The notes: generated by a model not told the origin, from the letters alone. Shown: positions 20,156 to 36,500, counted from the first letter of the stretch. The stretch is 64,000 bases of DNA from Solenopsis invicta (GCF_016802725.1 NC_052669.1:12830770-12894769); one strand, 5' to 3'. Translations and numbers: made by a program.

Positions 20156-23100
20156 TTGCAAATCGCGCAAGGAACTTCAATAGTTTTGTTTCTGATGCTG
20201 ATCAGTGCTTGTTTGAAGCTTTTTAACGTAAAACACGTGAGATATCGCATAGATAACGATTCATTTGCAATTTCCGCTGGGAATTACAATAGTTCGTTTC
20301 TGATGCAGATCAACGCGTCTTTGACGCTTTTTAACGTTAAACACGTGAGATATCACATAGATAACGATTTATTTGCAAATCGCGCAGGGAACTTCAATAG
20401 ATTCTTTTCTGATGCTGATCAACGCTTGTTTGACGCTTTTTAACGTAAAACACGTGAGATATTGCATATATCACGATTCATATGCAATTTGCGCTGGGAA
20501 CTTCAATAGTTATGTTTCTAATGCAGATCAACGTTTGTTCGACTAGTTTTAACGTAAAACACGTGAGACATCGCATAGATAACGATTTATATGCAAATCG
20601 CGCAAGGAACTTCAATAGTTTCGTTTCTGATGCTGATCAGCGCTTGTTTGAAGCTTTTTAACGTTAAAGACGTGAGATATCACATAGATAACGATTTATT
20701 TGCAAATCGCGCAGGGAACTTCAATGGATTCGTTTCTGATGCAGATCAACGCGTCTTTGACGCTTTTTAACTTAAAACACGTTAGACATCGCATAGAAAA
20801 CGATTTATTTGCAAATCGTGCAGGGAACTTCAATAGTTTCGTTTCTGATGCTGATCAACGCTTGTTTGACGCTTTTTAACGTAAAACACGTGATATATTG
20901 CATAGATCACGATTCATATGCAATTTGCGTTGGAAACTTCAATAGTTATGTTTCTGATGCAGATCAACGCTTGTTTGACGTGTTTTAACGTAAAACACGT
21001 GAGACATCGCATAGATAACGATTTATTTGCAAATCGTGTAGGGAACTTCAATAGATGCGTTTCTGAAGCTGATCAAGGCTTGTTTGAAGTTTTTTAACGT
21101 AAAATACGTGAGATATCGCATAGATAACGATTCATTTGAAATTCGCGCTGGGAACATCATTAGTTACATTTCTGACACAGATCAACGCTTGTTCGACGTG
21201 TTTTAACGTAAAACGCGTGAGATATCGCATAGAAAACGATACATTTGTAATTCTCGCTGGGAAAATCAATAGTTCCGTTTCTGAAGCAGATCTGCACTTG
21301 TTTGACGCTTTTTAACGTAAAACACGGGAGAAATCGCATAGATAACTATTCATTTGCAATTTGCGCTGGGAACTTCAATAGTTTCGTTTCGGAAGCAGAT
21401 CAACGCTTGTTTGACGCTTTTTAACGTAAAACACGTGAGATATTGCATAGATAACGATTCATTTGCAATTCGCGCTGGGAACATCAATAGTTATGTTTCT
21501 AATGCTGATCTTCGTTTGTTCGACGTGTTTTAACGTAAAACGCGTGAGATATCGCATAGATAACGATTCATTTGTAATTCTGGCTGGGAAATTCAATAGT
21601 TCCGTTTCTGAAGCAGATCAGCACTTGTTTGACGCTTTTTAACGTAAAACACAGGAGAAATCGCATAGATAACGATTCATTTGCAATTTGCGCTGGAAAC
21701 TTCAATAGTTTCGTTTCGGAAGCAGATCAACGCTTGTTTGACGCTTTTTAACGTAAAACACGTGAGATATTGCATAGATAACGATTCATTTGAAATTCGC
21801 GGTGGGAACAACAATAGTTATGTTTCTAATGCAGATCAATGCTTGTTTGACGTGTTTTAATGTAAAACACGTGAGACATCGCATAAATAACGATTTATTT
21901 GCAAATCGCGCAAGGAACTTCAATAGTTTTGTTTCTAATGCTGATCAGCGCTTGTTTGAAGCTTTTTAACGTAAAACACGTGAGATATCGCATAGATAAT
22001 GATACATTTGCAATTTGCTCTGGGAATTTCAATAGTTCGTTTCTGATGCAGATCAACGCGTCTTTGACGCTTTTTAACGTAAAACACGGGAGAAATCGCA
22101 TAGATAACGATTCATTTGCAATTTGCCCTGGGAACTTCAATAGTTTCGTTTCGGAAGCAGATCAACGCTTGTTTGACGCTTTTTAACGTAAAACACGTGA
22201 GATATTGCATAGATAACGATTCATTTGCAATTCGCGCTGGGAACATCAATAGTTATGTTTCTAATGCTGATCTTCGTTTGTTCGACGTGTTTTAACGTAA
22301 AACGCGTGAGATATCGCATAGATAACGATTCATTTGTAATTCTGGCTGGGAAATTCAATAGCTCCGTTTCCGAAGCAGATCAGCACTTGTTTGACGCTTT
22401 TTAACGTAAAACACAGGAGAAATCGCATAGATAACGATTCATTTGCAATTTGCGCTGGGAACTTCAATAGTTTCGTTTCGGAAGCAGATCAACGCTTGTT
22501 TGACGCTTTTTAACGTAAAACACGTTAGACATTGCATAGATAACGATTTATTTGCAAATCGCGCAGGGAACTTCAATAGTTTCGTTTCTGATGCAGATTA
22601 ACGCTTGTTCGGCGTGTTTTAACGTAAAACACGTGGGACATGGCACAGATCACGATTCATATGCAATTTGCGCTGGAAACTTCAATAGTTAAGTTTCTGA
22701 TGCAGATCAACGCTTGTTTAACGTGTTTTAATGTAAAACACGTGAGACATCGCATATACAACGATTTATTTGCAAATCGCGCTGGGAACTTCAATAGATT
22801 CGTTTCTGATGCTGATCAAGGCTTGTTTGAAGTTTTTTAATGTAAAACACATGAGATATCGCATAGATAACGATTCATTTGAAATTCGCGCTGGGAACAT
22901 CATTAGTTATGTTTCTGATACAGATTAACGCTTGTTCGGCGTGTTTTAACGTAAAACACGTGGGACATCGCACAGATCACGATTCATATGCAATTTGAGC
23001 TGGAAATTTCAATAGTTATGTTTCTGATGCAGATCAACGCTTGTTTGACATGTTTTAACGTAAAACACGTGAGACATCGCATAGATAACGATTTATTTGC

Positions 23101-23711
23101 AAATCGCGCAAGGACCTTCAATAGTTTTGTTTCTAATGCTGATCAGCGCTTGTTTGAAGCTTTTTAACGTAAAACACGTGAGATATCGCATAGATAATGA
23201 TTCATTTGCAAATCGTGCAGGGAACTTCAATAGATTCGTTTCTGATGCTGATCAACGCTTGTTTGACGCTTTTTAACGTAATACACGTGAGATATTGCAT
23301 AAATCACGATTCATATGCAATTTGCGCTGGAAATTTCAATAGTTATGTTTCTGATGCAGATCAACGCTTGTTTGACGTGTTTTAACGTAAAACACGTGAG
23401 ACATCGCATAGATAACGATTTATTTGCAAATCGCGCAGGGAACTTCAATAGTTTTGTTTCTGATGCTGATCAGCGCTTGTTTGAAGCTTTTTAACGTAAA
23501 ACACGTGAGATATCGCATAGATAATGATTCATTAGCAATTTGCTCTGGGAATTTCAATAGTTCGTTTCTGATGCAGATCAACGCGTCTTTGACGCTTTTT
23601 AACGTAAAACACGTGAGATATCACATAGATAACAATTTATTTGCAAATCGCGCAGGGAACTTCAATAGATTCGTTTCTGTTGCTGATCAACGCTTGTTTG
23701 ACGCTTTTTAA
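20156..23711. repeat. higher-order repeat segment, about 14-16 monomers
   Basis: A distinctive two-monomer combination that includes a one-base-short block recurs at 20156, 21899 and 23424, distances 1743 (16 monomers) and 1525 (14 monomers). Confidence 0.7.
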
Positions 23712-26700
23712 CGTAAAACACGTGAGATACTGCATAGATCACGATTCATATGCAATTTGCGCTGGAAATTTCAATAGTTATGTTTCTGATGCAGATCAAC
23801 GCTTGTTTGACGTGTTTTAACGTAAAACACGTGAGACATCGCATAGATAACGATTTATTTGCAAATCGCGCAGGGAACTTCAATAGATGCGTTTCTGATG
23901 CTGATCAACGCTTGTTTGAAGTTTTTTAACGTAAAATACTTGAGATATCGCATACATAACGATTCATTTGAAATTCGCGCTGGGAACATCATTAGATACG
24001 TTTCTGACACAGATCAACGCTTGTTCGACGCGTTTTAACGTAAAACGCGTGAGATATCGCATAGATAACGATTCATTTGTAATTCTGCCTGGGAAATTCA
24101 ATAGTTCCGTTTCTGAAGCAGATCAGCACTTGTTTGACCCTTTTTAACGTAAAACACGGGAGAAATCGCAAAGATAACGATTCATTTGCAATTTGCGCTG
24201 GGAACTTCAATAGTTTCGTTTCAGAAGCAGATCAACGTTTGTTTGACGCTTTTTAACGTAAAACACGTGAGATATTGCATAGATAACGATTCATTTGCAA
24301 TTCGCGCTGGGAACATCAATAGTTATGTTTCTAATGCAGATCAACGTTTGTTCGACGTGTTTTAACGTAAAACACGTGAGACATCGCATAGATAACGATT
24401 TATTTGTAAGTCGCGCATTGAACTTCAATAGATTCGTTTCTGATGCTGATCAACGCTTGTTTGACGCTTTTTAACGTAAAACACATGAGATATTGCATAG
24501 ATCACGATTCATATGCAATTTGCGCTGGGAACTTCAATAGTTTCGTTTCTGATGCAGATCAACGCGTCTTTGACGCTTTTTACCGTAAAACACGTTAGAC
24601 ATTGCATAGATAACGATTTATTTGCAAATCGCCGAGGGAACTTCAATAGTTTCGTTTCTGATGCTGATCAACGCTTGTTTGACGCTTTTTAACGTAAAAC
24701 ACGTGATATATTGCATAGATCACGATTCATATGCAATTTGCGCTGGAAACTTCAATAGTTTTGTTTCTGATGCAGATCAACGCTTGTTTGACGTGTTTTA
24801 ACGTAAAACACGTGAGACGTCGCATAGATAACGATTTATTTGCAAATCGCGCAGGGAACTTCAATAGATTCGTTTCTGATGCTGATCAACGCTTGTTTGA
24901 AGTTTTTCAACGTAAAATACGTGAGATATCGCATAGATAACGATTCATTTGAAATTCGCGCTGGGAACATCATTAGTTACATTTCTGACACAGATCAACA
25001 CTTGTTCGACGTGTTTTAACGTAAAACGCGTGAGATATCGCATAGATAACGATACATTTGTAATTCTCGCTGGGGAAATCAATAGTTCCGTTTCTGAAGC
25101 AGATCAGCACTTGTTTGGCGCTTTTTAACGTAAAACACGGGAGATATAGCATAGATAACGATTCATTTGCAATTTGCGCTGGGAACTTCAATAGTTTCGT
25201 TTCGGAAGCAGATCAACGCTTGTTTGACGCTTTTTAACGTAAAACGCTTGAGATATCGCATAGATAACGATACATTTGTAAATCGCGCAGGGAACTTCAA
25301 TAGATTCGTTTCTGATGCAGATCAACGTTTGTTCGACGCTTTTTAACGTAAAACACGTGAGATATCGCATAGATAACGATTCATTTGCAATTCGCGCTGG
25401 GAACTTCAATAGTTTCGTTTCTGATGCAGATCAACGCTTGTTCGACGCTTTTTAACGTAAAACACGTGAGATATCGCAAAGATAAAGATTCATTTGCAAT
25501 TCGCGCTGGGAACTTCAATAGTTTCGTTTCTGATGCAGATCCACGCTTGTTTGACGCTTCTTAACGTAAAACACGTAAGATATCGCATAGATAACGATTC
25601 ATTTGCAATTTGTGCTTGGAACTTCAATAGTTATGTTTCTGATGCAGAACGACGCTTGTTCGACGCTTTTTAACGTAAAACACGTGAGATATCGCATAGA
25701 TAGCGATTCGTTTGCAATTCGCACTGGGAACTTCAATAGTTATGTTTCTGATGCAGATCAACGTTTGTTCGACGCTTTTTAACGTAAAACACGTGAGATA
25801 TCGCATAGATAGCGATTCGTTTGCAATTCGCGATGGGATCTTCAATAGTTACGTTTCTGATGCAGATCAACGCTTGTTCGACGCTTTTTAACGTAAAACA
25901 CGTGAGATATCGCATAGATAAAGATTCATTTGCAATTCGCGCAGGGAACTTCAATAGTTTCGTTTCTGATGCAGATTCACGCTTGTTTGACGCTTCTTAA
26001 CGTAAAACACGTAAGATATCGCATAGATAACGATTCATTTGCAATTTGTGCTTGGAACTTCAATAGTTATGTTTCTGATGCAGAACGACGCTTGTTCGAC
26101 GCTTTTTAACGTAAAACACGTGAGATATCGCATAGATAGCGATTCGTTTGCAATTCGCACTGGGAACTTCAATAGTTATGTTTCTGATGCAGATCAACGT
26201 TTGTTCGACGCTTTTTAACGTAAAACACGTGAGATATCGTATAGATAACGATTCATTTGCAATTCACGCTGGGAAATTCAATAGTTACGTTTCTGATGCA
26301 GATCAACCCTTGTTTGAAGCATTTTAACGTAAAACACGTGAGATATCGCATAGATAGCGATTCGTTTGCAATTCGCGCTGGGAACTTCAATAGTTATGTT
26401 TCTGATGAAGATCCACGCTTGTTCGTCGCATTTTAACGTAAAACACGTGAGATATCGCATAGATAGCGATTCGTTTGCAATTCGCGCTGGGAACTTCAAT
26501 AGTTATGTTTCTGATGAAGATCCACGCTTGTTCGTGCATTTTAACGTAAAACACGTGAGATATCGCATAGATAACGATTCATTTGCAATTCGCGCAGGGA
26601 ACTTCAATAGTTATGTTTCTGATGCAGATCAACGTTTGTTCGACGCTTTTTAACGTAAAACACGTGAGATATCGCATAGATAACGATTCATTTGCAATTC

Positions 26701-29700
26701 ACGCTGGGAAATTCAATAGTTACGTTTCTGATGCAGATCAACCCTTGTTTGAAGCATTTTAACGTAAAACACGTGAGATATCGCATAGATAGCGATTCGT
26801 TTGCAATTCGCGCTGGGAACTTCAATAGTTATGTTTCTGATGAAGATCCACGCTTGTTCGTGCATTTTAACGTAAAAAAAGTGAGATATCGCATAGATAG
26901 CGATTCGTTTGCAATTCGCGCTGGGAACTTCAATAGTTATGTTTCTGATGAAGATCCACGCTTGTTCGTGCATTTTAACGTAAAATACGTGAGATATCGC
27001 ATAGATAACGATTCATTTGCAATTTGTGCTTGGAACTTCAATAGTTATGTTTCTGATGCAGAACGACGCTTGTTCGACGCTTTTTAACGTAAAACACGTG
27101 AGATATCGCATAGATAGCGATTCGTTTGCAATTCGCACTGGGATTTTCAATAGTTACGTTTCTGATGCAGATCAACGTTTGTTCGACGCTTTTTAACGTA
27201 AAACACGTGAGATATCGCATAGATAACGATTCATTTGCAATTTGTGCTTGGAACTTCAATAGTTATGTTTCTGATGCAGAACGACGCTTGTTCGACGCTT
27301 TTTAACGTAAAACACGTGAGATATCGCATAGATAAAGATTCATTTGCAATTCGCGCAGGGAACTTCAATAGTTTTGCTTCTGATGCAGATCCACGCTGTT
27401 TGACGCTTCTTAACGTAAAACACGTAAGATATCGCATAGATAACGATTCATTTGCAATTTGTGCTTGGAACTTCAATAGTTATGTTTCTGATGCAGATCA
27501 ACGTTTGTTCGACGCTTTTTAACGTAAAACACGTAAGATATCGCATAGATAACGATTCATTAGCAATTTGTGCTTGGAACTTCAATAGTTATGTTTCTGA
27601 TGCAGATCAACGTTTGTTCGACGCTTTTTAACGTAAAACACGTGAGATATCGCATAGATAACGATTCATTTGCAATTCGCGCTGGGAACTTCAATAGTTT
27701 CGTTTCTGATGCAGATCCACGCTTGTTTGACGCTTTTTAACGTAAAACACGTGAGATATCGCATAGATAGCGATTCGTTTGCAATTCGCGCTGGGATCTT
27801 CAATAGTTATGTTTCTGATGCAGATCAACGCTTGTTCGACGCTTTTTAACGTAAAACACTTGAGATACCGCATAGATAACGATTCATTTGCAATTCGAGC
27901 TGGGAACTTCAATAGTTTCGTTTCTGATGCAGATCCACGTTTGTTTGACGCTTTTTAACGTAAAACACTTGACATACCGCATAGATAACGATTCATTTGC
28001 AATTCTCGCTGTAAACGTCAATAGTTTCGTTTCTGATGAAGATCCACGCTTGTTTGACGCTTTTTAACGTAAAACACGTGAGATATCGCATAGATAGCGA
28101 TTCGTTTGCAATTCGCGATGGGATCTTCAATAGTTATGTTTCTGATGCAGATCAACGCTTGTTCGACGCTTTTTAACGTAAAACACGTGAGATATCGCAT
28201 AGATAAAGATTCATTTGCATTTCGCGCAGGGAACTTCAATAGTTTCGTTTCTGATGCAGATCCACGCTTGTTAGACGCTTCATAACGTAAAACACGTAAG
28301 ATATCGCATAGATAACGATTCATTTGCAATTTGTGCTTGGAACTTCAATAGTTATGTTTCTGATGCAGATGAACGTTTGTTCGACGCTTTTTAACGTAAA
28401 ACACTTGAGTTACCGCATAGATAACGATTCATATGCAATTCGAGCTGGGAACTTCAATAGTTTCGTTTCTGATGCAGATCCACGCTTGTTGGACGCTTTT
28501 TAACGTAAAACACGTGAGATATCGCATAGATTGCGATTCGTTTGCAATTCGCGATGGGATCTTCAATAGTTATGTTTCTGATGAAGATCCACGCTTGTTC
28601 GTGCATTTTAACGTAAAAAAAGTGAGATATCGCATAGATAGCGATTCGTTTGCAATTCGCGCTGGGAACTTCAATAGTTATGTTTCTGATGAAGATCCAC
28701 GCTTGTTCGTGCATTTTAACGTAAAATACGTGAGATATCGCATAGAAAACGATTCATTTGCAATTTGTGCTTGGAACTTCAATAGTTATGTTTCTGATGC
28801 AGAACGACGATTGTTCGACGCTTTTTAACGTAAAACACGTGAGATATCGCATAGATAGCGATTCGTTTGCAATTCGCACTGGGATTTTCAATAGTTACGT
28901 TTCTGATGCAGATCAACGTTTGTTCGACGCTTTTTAACGTAAAACACGTGAGATATCGCATAGATAACGATTCATTTGCAATTCACGCTGGGAAATTCAA
29001 TAGTTACGTTTCTGATGAAGATCCACGCTTGTTCGACGCTTTTTAACGTAAAACACGTGAGATATCGCATAGATAGCGATTCGTTTGCAATTCGCGCTGG
29101 GATCTTCAATAGTTATGTTTCTGATGCAGATCAACGCTTGTTCGACGCTTTTTAACGTAAAACACGTGAGATATCGCATAGATAAAGATTCATTTGCAAT
29201 TCGCGCCGGGAACTTCAATAGTTTCGCTTCTGATGCAGATCCACTCTGTTTGACGCTTCTTAACGTAAAACACGTAAGATATCGCATAGAAAACGATTCA
29301 TTTGCAATTTGTGCTTGGAACTTCAATAGTTATGTTTCTGATGCAGATCAACGTTTGTTCGACGCTTTTTAACGTAAAACACGTAAGATATCGCATACAT
29401 AACGATTCATTAGCAATTTGTGGTTGGAACTTCAATAGTTATGTTTCTGATGCAGATCAACGTTTGTTCGACGCTTTTTAACGTAAAACACGTGAGATAT
29501 CGCATAGATAACGATTCATTTGCAATTCGCGCTGGGAACTTCAATAGTTTCGTTTCTGATGCAGATCCACGCTTGTTTGACGCTTTTTAACGTAAAACAC
29601 GTGAGATATCGCATAGATAGCGATTCGTTTGCAATTCGCGCTGGGATCTTCAATAGTTCTGTTTCTGATGCAGATCAACGCTTGTTCGACGCTTTTTACC

Positions 29701-32700
29701 GTAAAACACGTGAGATATCGCATAGATAGCGATTCGTTTGCAATTCGCGCTTTGAACTTCAATAGTTTCGTTTCTGATGCAGATCCACGCTTGTTAGACG
29801 TTTTTTAACGTAAAACACGTGAGATATCGCATAGATAACGATTCATTTGCAATTCGCGCAGGGAACTTCAATAGTTTCGTTTCTGATGAAGATCAACGCT
29901 TGTTTGACGCTTTTTAACGTAAAACACGTGAGATATCGCATAGATAACGATTAATTTGCAATTCGTGTTGGGAAATTCAATCGTTATGTTTCTGATGCAG
30001 ATCAACGCTTGTTCGACGCTTTTTAACGTAAAACACTTGAGATACCGCATAGATAACGATTCATTTGCAATTCGAGCTGGGAACTTCAATAGTTTCGTTT
30101 CTGATGCAGATCCACGTTTGTTTGACGCTTTTTAACGTAAAACACTTGAGATACCGCATAGATAACGATTCATTTGCAATTCTCGCTGTAAACGTCAATA
30201 GTTTCGTTTCTGATGAAGATCCACGCTTGTTTGACGCTTTTTAACGTAAAACACGTGAGATATCGCATAGATAGCGATTCGTTTGCAATTCGCGATGGGA
30301 TCTTCAATAGTTATGTTTCTGATGCAGATCAACGCTTGTTCGACGCTTTTTAACGTAAAACACGTGAGATATCGCATAGATAAAGATTCATTTGCAATTC
30401 GCGCAGGGAACTTCAATAGTTTCGTTTCTGATGCAGATCCACGCTTGTTAGACGCTTCTTAACGTAAAACACGTAAGATATCGCATAGATAACGATTCAT
30501 TTGCAATTTGTGCTTGGAACTTCAATAGTTATGTTTCTGATGCAGATCAACGCTTGTTCGACGCTTTTTAACGTAAAACACGTGAGTTATCGCATAGATA
30601 ACGATTCATTTGCAATTCGCGCAGGGAACTTCAATAGTTTCGTTTCTGATGCAAATCCACGCTTGTTGGACGCTTTTTAACGTAAAACACGTGAGATATC
30701 GCATAGAAAGCGATTCGTTTGCAATTCGCGCTGGGATCTTCAATAGTTATGTTTCTGATGCAGATCAACGCTTGTTCGACGCTTTTTAACGTAAAACACG
30801 TGAGATATCGCATAGATAACGATTCATTTGCAATTCGCGCTGGGAACTTCAATAGTTTCGTTTCTGATGCAGATCCACGCTGGTTTGACGCTTCTTAACG
30901 TAAAACACGTGAGATATCGCATAGATAACGATTCGTTTGCAATTCGCGCTTGGAACTTCAATAGTTATGTTTCTGATGCAGATCAACGCTTGTTCGACGC
31001 TTTTTAACGTAAAACACGTGAGATATCGCATAGATAACGATTCATTTGCAATTCGCGCTGGGAACTTCAATAGTTTCGTTTCTGATGCAGATCAACGCTT
31101 GTTGGACGCTTTTTAACGTAAAACACGTGAGATATCGCATAGATAGCGATTCGTTTGCAATTCGCGCTGGGATCTTCAATAGTTATGTTTCTGATGCAGA
31201 TCAACGCTTGTTCGACGCTTTTTAACGTAAAACACGTAAGATATCGCATAGATAACGATTCATTTGCAATTCGCGCTGGGAACTTCAATAGTTTCGTTTC
31301 TGATGCAGATCCACGCTTGTTTGACGCTTTTTAACGTAAAACACGTAAGATATCGCATAGATAACGATTCATTTGCAATTGGCGCTGGGATCTTCAATAG
31401 TTATGTTTCTGATGCAGATCAACGCTTGTTCGACGCTTTTTAACGTAAAACACGTGAGATATCGCATAGATAACGATTCATTTGCAATTCGCGCTGGGAA
31501 CTTCAATAGTTTCGTTTCTGATGCAGATCCACGCTTGTTTGACGCTTTTCAACGTAAAACACGTGAGATATCGCATAGATAACGATTCATTTGCAATTCG
31601 CGCAGGGAACTTCAATAGTTATGTTTCTGATGCAGATCGACGCTTGTTCGACGCTTTTTAACGTAAAACACGTGAGATATCGCATAGATAGCGATTCGTT
31701 TGCAATTCGCGCTTGGAACTTCAATAGTTATGTTTCTGATGCAGATCAACGCTTGTTCGACGCATTTTAACGTAAAACACGTGAGATATCGCATAGATAA
31801 CGATTCATTTGCAATTCGCGCTGGGAACTTCAATAGTTTCGTTTCTGATGCAGATCAACGCTTGTTTGACGCTTTTTAACGTAAAACACGTGAGATATCG
31901 CATAGATAACGATTCATTTGCAATTCGCGCAGGGAACTTCAATAGTTATGTTTCTGATGCAGATCCACGCTTGTTCGACGCATTTTAACGTAAAACACGT
32001 GAGATATCGCATAGATAGCGATTCGTTTGCAATTCGCGCTGGGATCTTCAATAGTTTCGTTTCTGATGCAGATCAACGCTTGTTCGACGCTTTTTAACGT
32101 AAAACACGTGAGATATCGCATAGATAGCGATTCGTTTGCAATTCGCGCTGGGAACTTCAATAGTTATGTTTCTGATGCAGATCAACGCTTGTTCGACGCT
32201 TTTTAACGTAAAACACGTGAGATATCGCATAGATAACGATTCATTTGCAATTCGCGCTGGGAAATTCAATAGTTACGTTTCTGATGCAGATCAACGCTTG
32301 TTTGAAGCATTTTAACGTAAAACACGTGAGATATCGCATAGATAACGATTCATTTGCAATTCGCGCTGGGAACTTCAATAGTTACGTTTCTGATGCAGAT
32401 CAACGCTTTTTCGACGCTTTTTAACGTAAAACACGTGAGATATCGCATAGATAACGATTCATTTGCAATTCGCGCTGGGAACTTCAATAGTTACGTTTCT
32501 GATGCAGATCAACGCTTGTTTGACGCATTTTAACGTAAAACACGTGAGATATCGCATAGATAACGATTCATTTGCAATTCGCGCTGGGAACTTCAATAGT
32601 TATGTTTCTGATGCAGATCAACGCTTGTTTGACGCTTTTTAACGTAAAACACGTGAGATATCGCATAGATAGCGATTCGTTTGCAATTCGCGCTGGGATC

Positions 32701-33534
32701 TTCAATAGTTATGTTTCTGATGCAGATCAACGCTTGTTCGACGCTTTTTAACGTAAAACACGTGAGATATCGCATAGATAACGATTCATTTGCAATTCGC
32801 GCAGGGAAATTCAATAGTTTCGTTTCTGATGCAGATCAACGCTTGTTTGACGCTTTTAACGTAAAACACGTGAGATATCGCATAGATAGCGATTCATTTG
32901 CAATTCGCGCTGGGATCTTCAATAGTTATGTTTCTGATGCAGATCAACGCTTGTTCGACGCTTTTTAACGTAAAACACGTGAGATATCGCATAGATAACG
33001 ATTCATTTGCAATTCGCGCTGGGAACTTCAATAGTTTCGTTTCTGATGCAGATCCACGCTTGTTTGACGCTTTTTAACGTAAAACACGTAAGATATCGCA
33101 TAGATAACGATTCATTTGCAATTCGCGCTGGGAACTTCAATAGTTTCGTTTCTGATGCAGATCGACGCTTGTTTGACGCATTTTAACGTAAAACACGTGA
33201 GATATCGCATAGATAACGATTCGTTTGCAATTCGCGCTGGGAACTTCAATAGTTATGTTTCTGATGCAGATCAACGCTTGTTTGACGCTTTTTAACGTAA
33301 AACACGTGAGATATCGCATAGATAGCGATTCGTTTGCAATTCGCGCTGGGATCTTCAATAGTTATGTTTCTGATGCAGATCAACGCTTGTTCGACGCTTT
33401 TTAACGTAAAACACGTGAGATATCGCATAGATAACGATTCATTTGCAATTCGCGCTGGGAACTTCAATAGTTATGTTTCTGATGCAGAACGACGCTTGTT
33501 CGACGCTTTTTAACGAAAAACACGTGAGATATCG

Positions 33535-36500
33535 CATAGCTAGCTATTCGTTTGCAATTCGCACTTGGAACTTCAATAGTTACGTTTCTGATGCAGATCA
33601 ACGTTTGTTCGACGCTTTTTAACGTAAAACACGTGAGATATCGCATAGATAACGATTCATTTGCAATTCGCGCTGGGAAATTCAATAGTTACGTTTCTGA
33701 TGCAGATCAACGCTTGTTTGAAGCATTTTAACGTAAAACACGTGAGATATCGCATAGATAGCGATTCGTTTGCAATTCGCGCTGGGAACTTCAATAGTTT
33801 CGTTTCTGATGCAGATCAACGCTTGTTCGACGCTTTTTAACGTAAAACACGTGAGATATCGCATAGATAACGATTCATTTGCAATTCGCGCTGGGAACTT
33901 CAATAGTTTCGTTTCTGATGCAGATCAACGCTTGTTTGACGCATTTTAACGTAAAACACGTGAGATATCGCATAGATAACGATTCGTTTGCAATTCGCGC
34001 TGGGAACTTCAATAGTTATGTTTCTGATGCAGATCAACGCTTGTTCGACGCTTTTTAACGTAAAACACGTGAGATATCGCATAGATAACGATTCATTTGC
34101 AATTCGCGCAGGGAAATTCAATAGTTTCGTTTCTGATGCAGATCCACGCTTGTTTGACGCTTTTTAACGTAAAACACGTGAGATATCGCATAGATAGCGA
34201 TTCATTTGCAATTCGCGCTGGGATCTTCAATAGTTATGTTTCTGATGCAGATCAACGCTTGTTCGACGCTTTTTAACGTAAAACACGTGAGATATCGCAT
34301 AGATAACGATTCATTTGCAATTCGAGCTGGGAACTTCAATAGTTTCGTTTCTGATGCAGATCCACGCTTGTTTGACGCTTTTTAACGTAAAACACGTAAG
34401 ATATCGCATAGATAACGATTCATTTGCAATTCGCGCAGGGAACTTCAATAGTTATGTTTCTGATGCAGAACGACGCTTGTTCGACGCTTTTTAACGAAAA
34501 ACACGTGAGATATCGCATAGCTAGCTATTCGTTTGCAATTCGCACTTGGAACTTCAATAGTTATGTTTCTGATGCAGATCAACGTTTGTTCGACGCTTTT
34601 TAACGTAAAACACGTGAGATATCGCATAGATAACGATTCATTTGCAATTCGCGCTGTGAAATTCAATAGTTACTTTTCTGATGCAGATCAACCTTGTTTG
34701 AAGCATTTTAACGTAAATCACGTGAGATATCGCATAGATAGCGATTCGTTTGCAATTCGCGCTGGGAACTTCAATAGTTATGTTTCTGATGAAGATCCAC
34801 GCTTGTTCGACGCATTTTAACGTAAAACACGTGAGTTATCGCATAGATAACGATTCATTTGCAATTCGCGCAGGGAACTTCAATAGTTTCGTTTCTGATG
34901 CAGATCCACGCTTGTTCGACGCTTTTTAACGTAAAACACGTGAGATATCGCATAGATAGCGATTCGTTTGCAATTCGCGCTGGGAACTTCAATAGTTATG
35001 TTTCTGATGCAGATCAACGCTTGTTCGACGCTTTTTAACGTAAAACACGTGAGATATCGCATAGATAGCGATTCATTTGCAATTCGCGCTGGGAACTTCA
35101 ATAGTTACGTTTCTGATGCAGATCAACGCTTGTTCGACGCTTTTTAACGTAAAACACGTGAGATATCGCATAGATAACGATTCATTTGCAATTCGCGCTG
35201 GGAACTTCAATAGTTACGTTTCTGATGCAGATCAACGCTTGTTTGAAGCATTTTAACGTAAAACACGTGAGATATCGCATAGATAACGATTCGTTTGCAA
35301 TTCGCGCTGGGAACTTCAATAGTTATGTTTCTGATGCAGATCAACGCTTGTTCGACGCTTTTTAACGTAAAACACGTGAGATATCGCATAGATAACGATT
35401 CATTTGCAATTCGCGCTGGGAACTTCAATAGTTTCGTTTCTGATGCGGATCAACGCTTGTTTGACGCTTTTTAACGTAAAACACGTGAGATATCGCATAG
35501 ATAACGATTCATTTGCAATTCGCGCAGGGAACTTCAATAGTTATGTTTCTGATGCAGAACGACGCTTGTTCGACGCTTTTTAACGAAAAACACGTGAGAT
35601 ATCGCATAGCTAGCTATTCGTTTGCAATTCGCACTTGGAACTTCAATAGTTACGTTTCTGATGCAGATCAACGTTTGTTCGACGCTTTTTAACGTAAAAC
35701 ACGTGAGATATCGCATAGATAACGATTCATTTGCAATTCGCGCTGTGAAATTCAATAGTTACGTTTCTGATGCAGATCAACCCTTGTTTGAAGCATTTTA
35801 ACGTAAAACACGTGAGATATCGCATAGATAGCGATTCGTTTGCAATTCGCGCTGGGAACTTCAATAGTTATGTTTCTGATGAAGATCCACGCTTGTTCGA
35901 CGCATTTTAACGTAAAACACGTGAGATATCGCATAGATAACGATTCATTTGCAATTCGCGCAGGGAACTTCAATAGTTTCGTTTCTGATGCAGATCCACG
36001 CTTGTTTGACGCTTTTTAACGTAAAACACGTGAGATATCGCATAGATAACGATTCATTTGCAATTCGCGCTGGGAACTTCAATAGTTATGTTTCTGATGC
36101 AGATCAACGCTTGTTCGACGCTTTTTAACGTAAAACACGTGAGATATCGCATAGATAGCGATTCGTTTGCAATTCGCGCTGGGAACTTCAATAGTTTCGT
36201 TTCTGATGCAGATCAACGCTTGTTTGACGCTTTTTAACGTAAAACACGTGAGATATCGCATAGATAGCGATTCGTTTGCAATTCGCGCTGGGATCTTCAA
36301 TAGTTATGTTTCTGATGCAGATCAACGCTTGTTCGACGCTTTTTAACGTAAAACACGTGAGATATCGCATAGATAACGATTCATTTGCAATTCGCGCTGG
36401 GAACTTCAATAGTTTCGTTTCTGATGCAGATCAACGCTTGTTTGACGCTTTTTAACGTAAAACACGTGAGATATCGCATAGATAACGATTCATTTGCAAT

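Noticed and set aside
17216..36500. Dozens of 60-130-residue ORFs in the satellite on both strands
   Set aside because: They repeat with the 109-bp monomer, which is not a multiple of three, so the frame changes each copy. Their similarity is that of the DNA repeat, not of a protein family.
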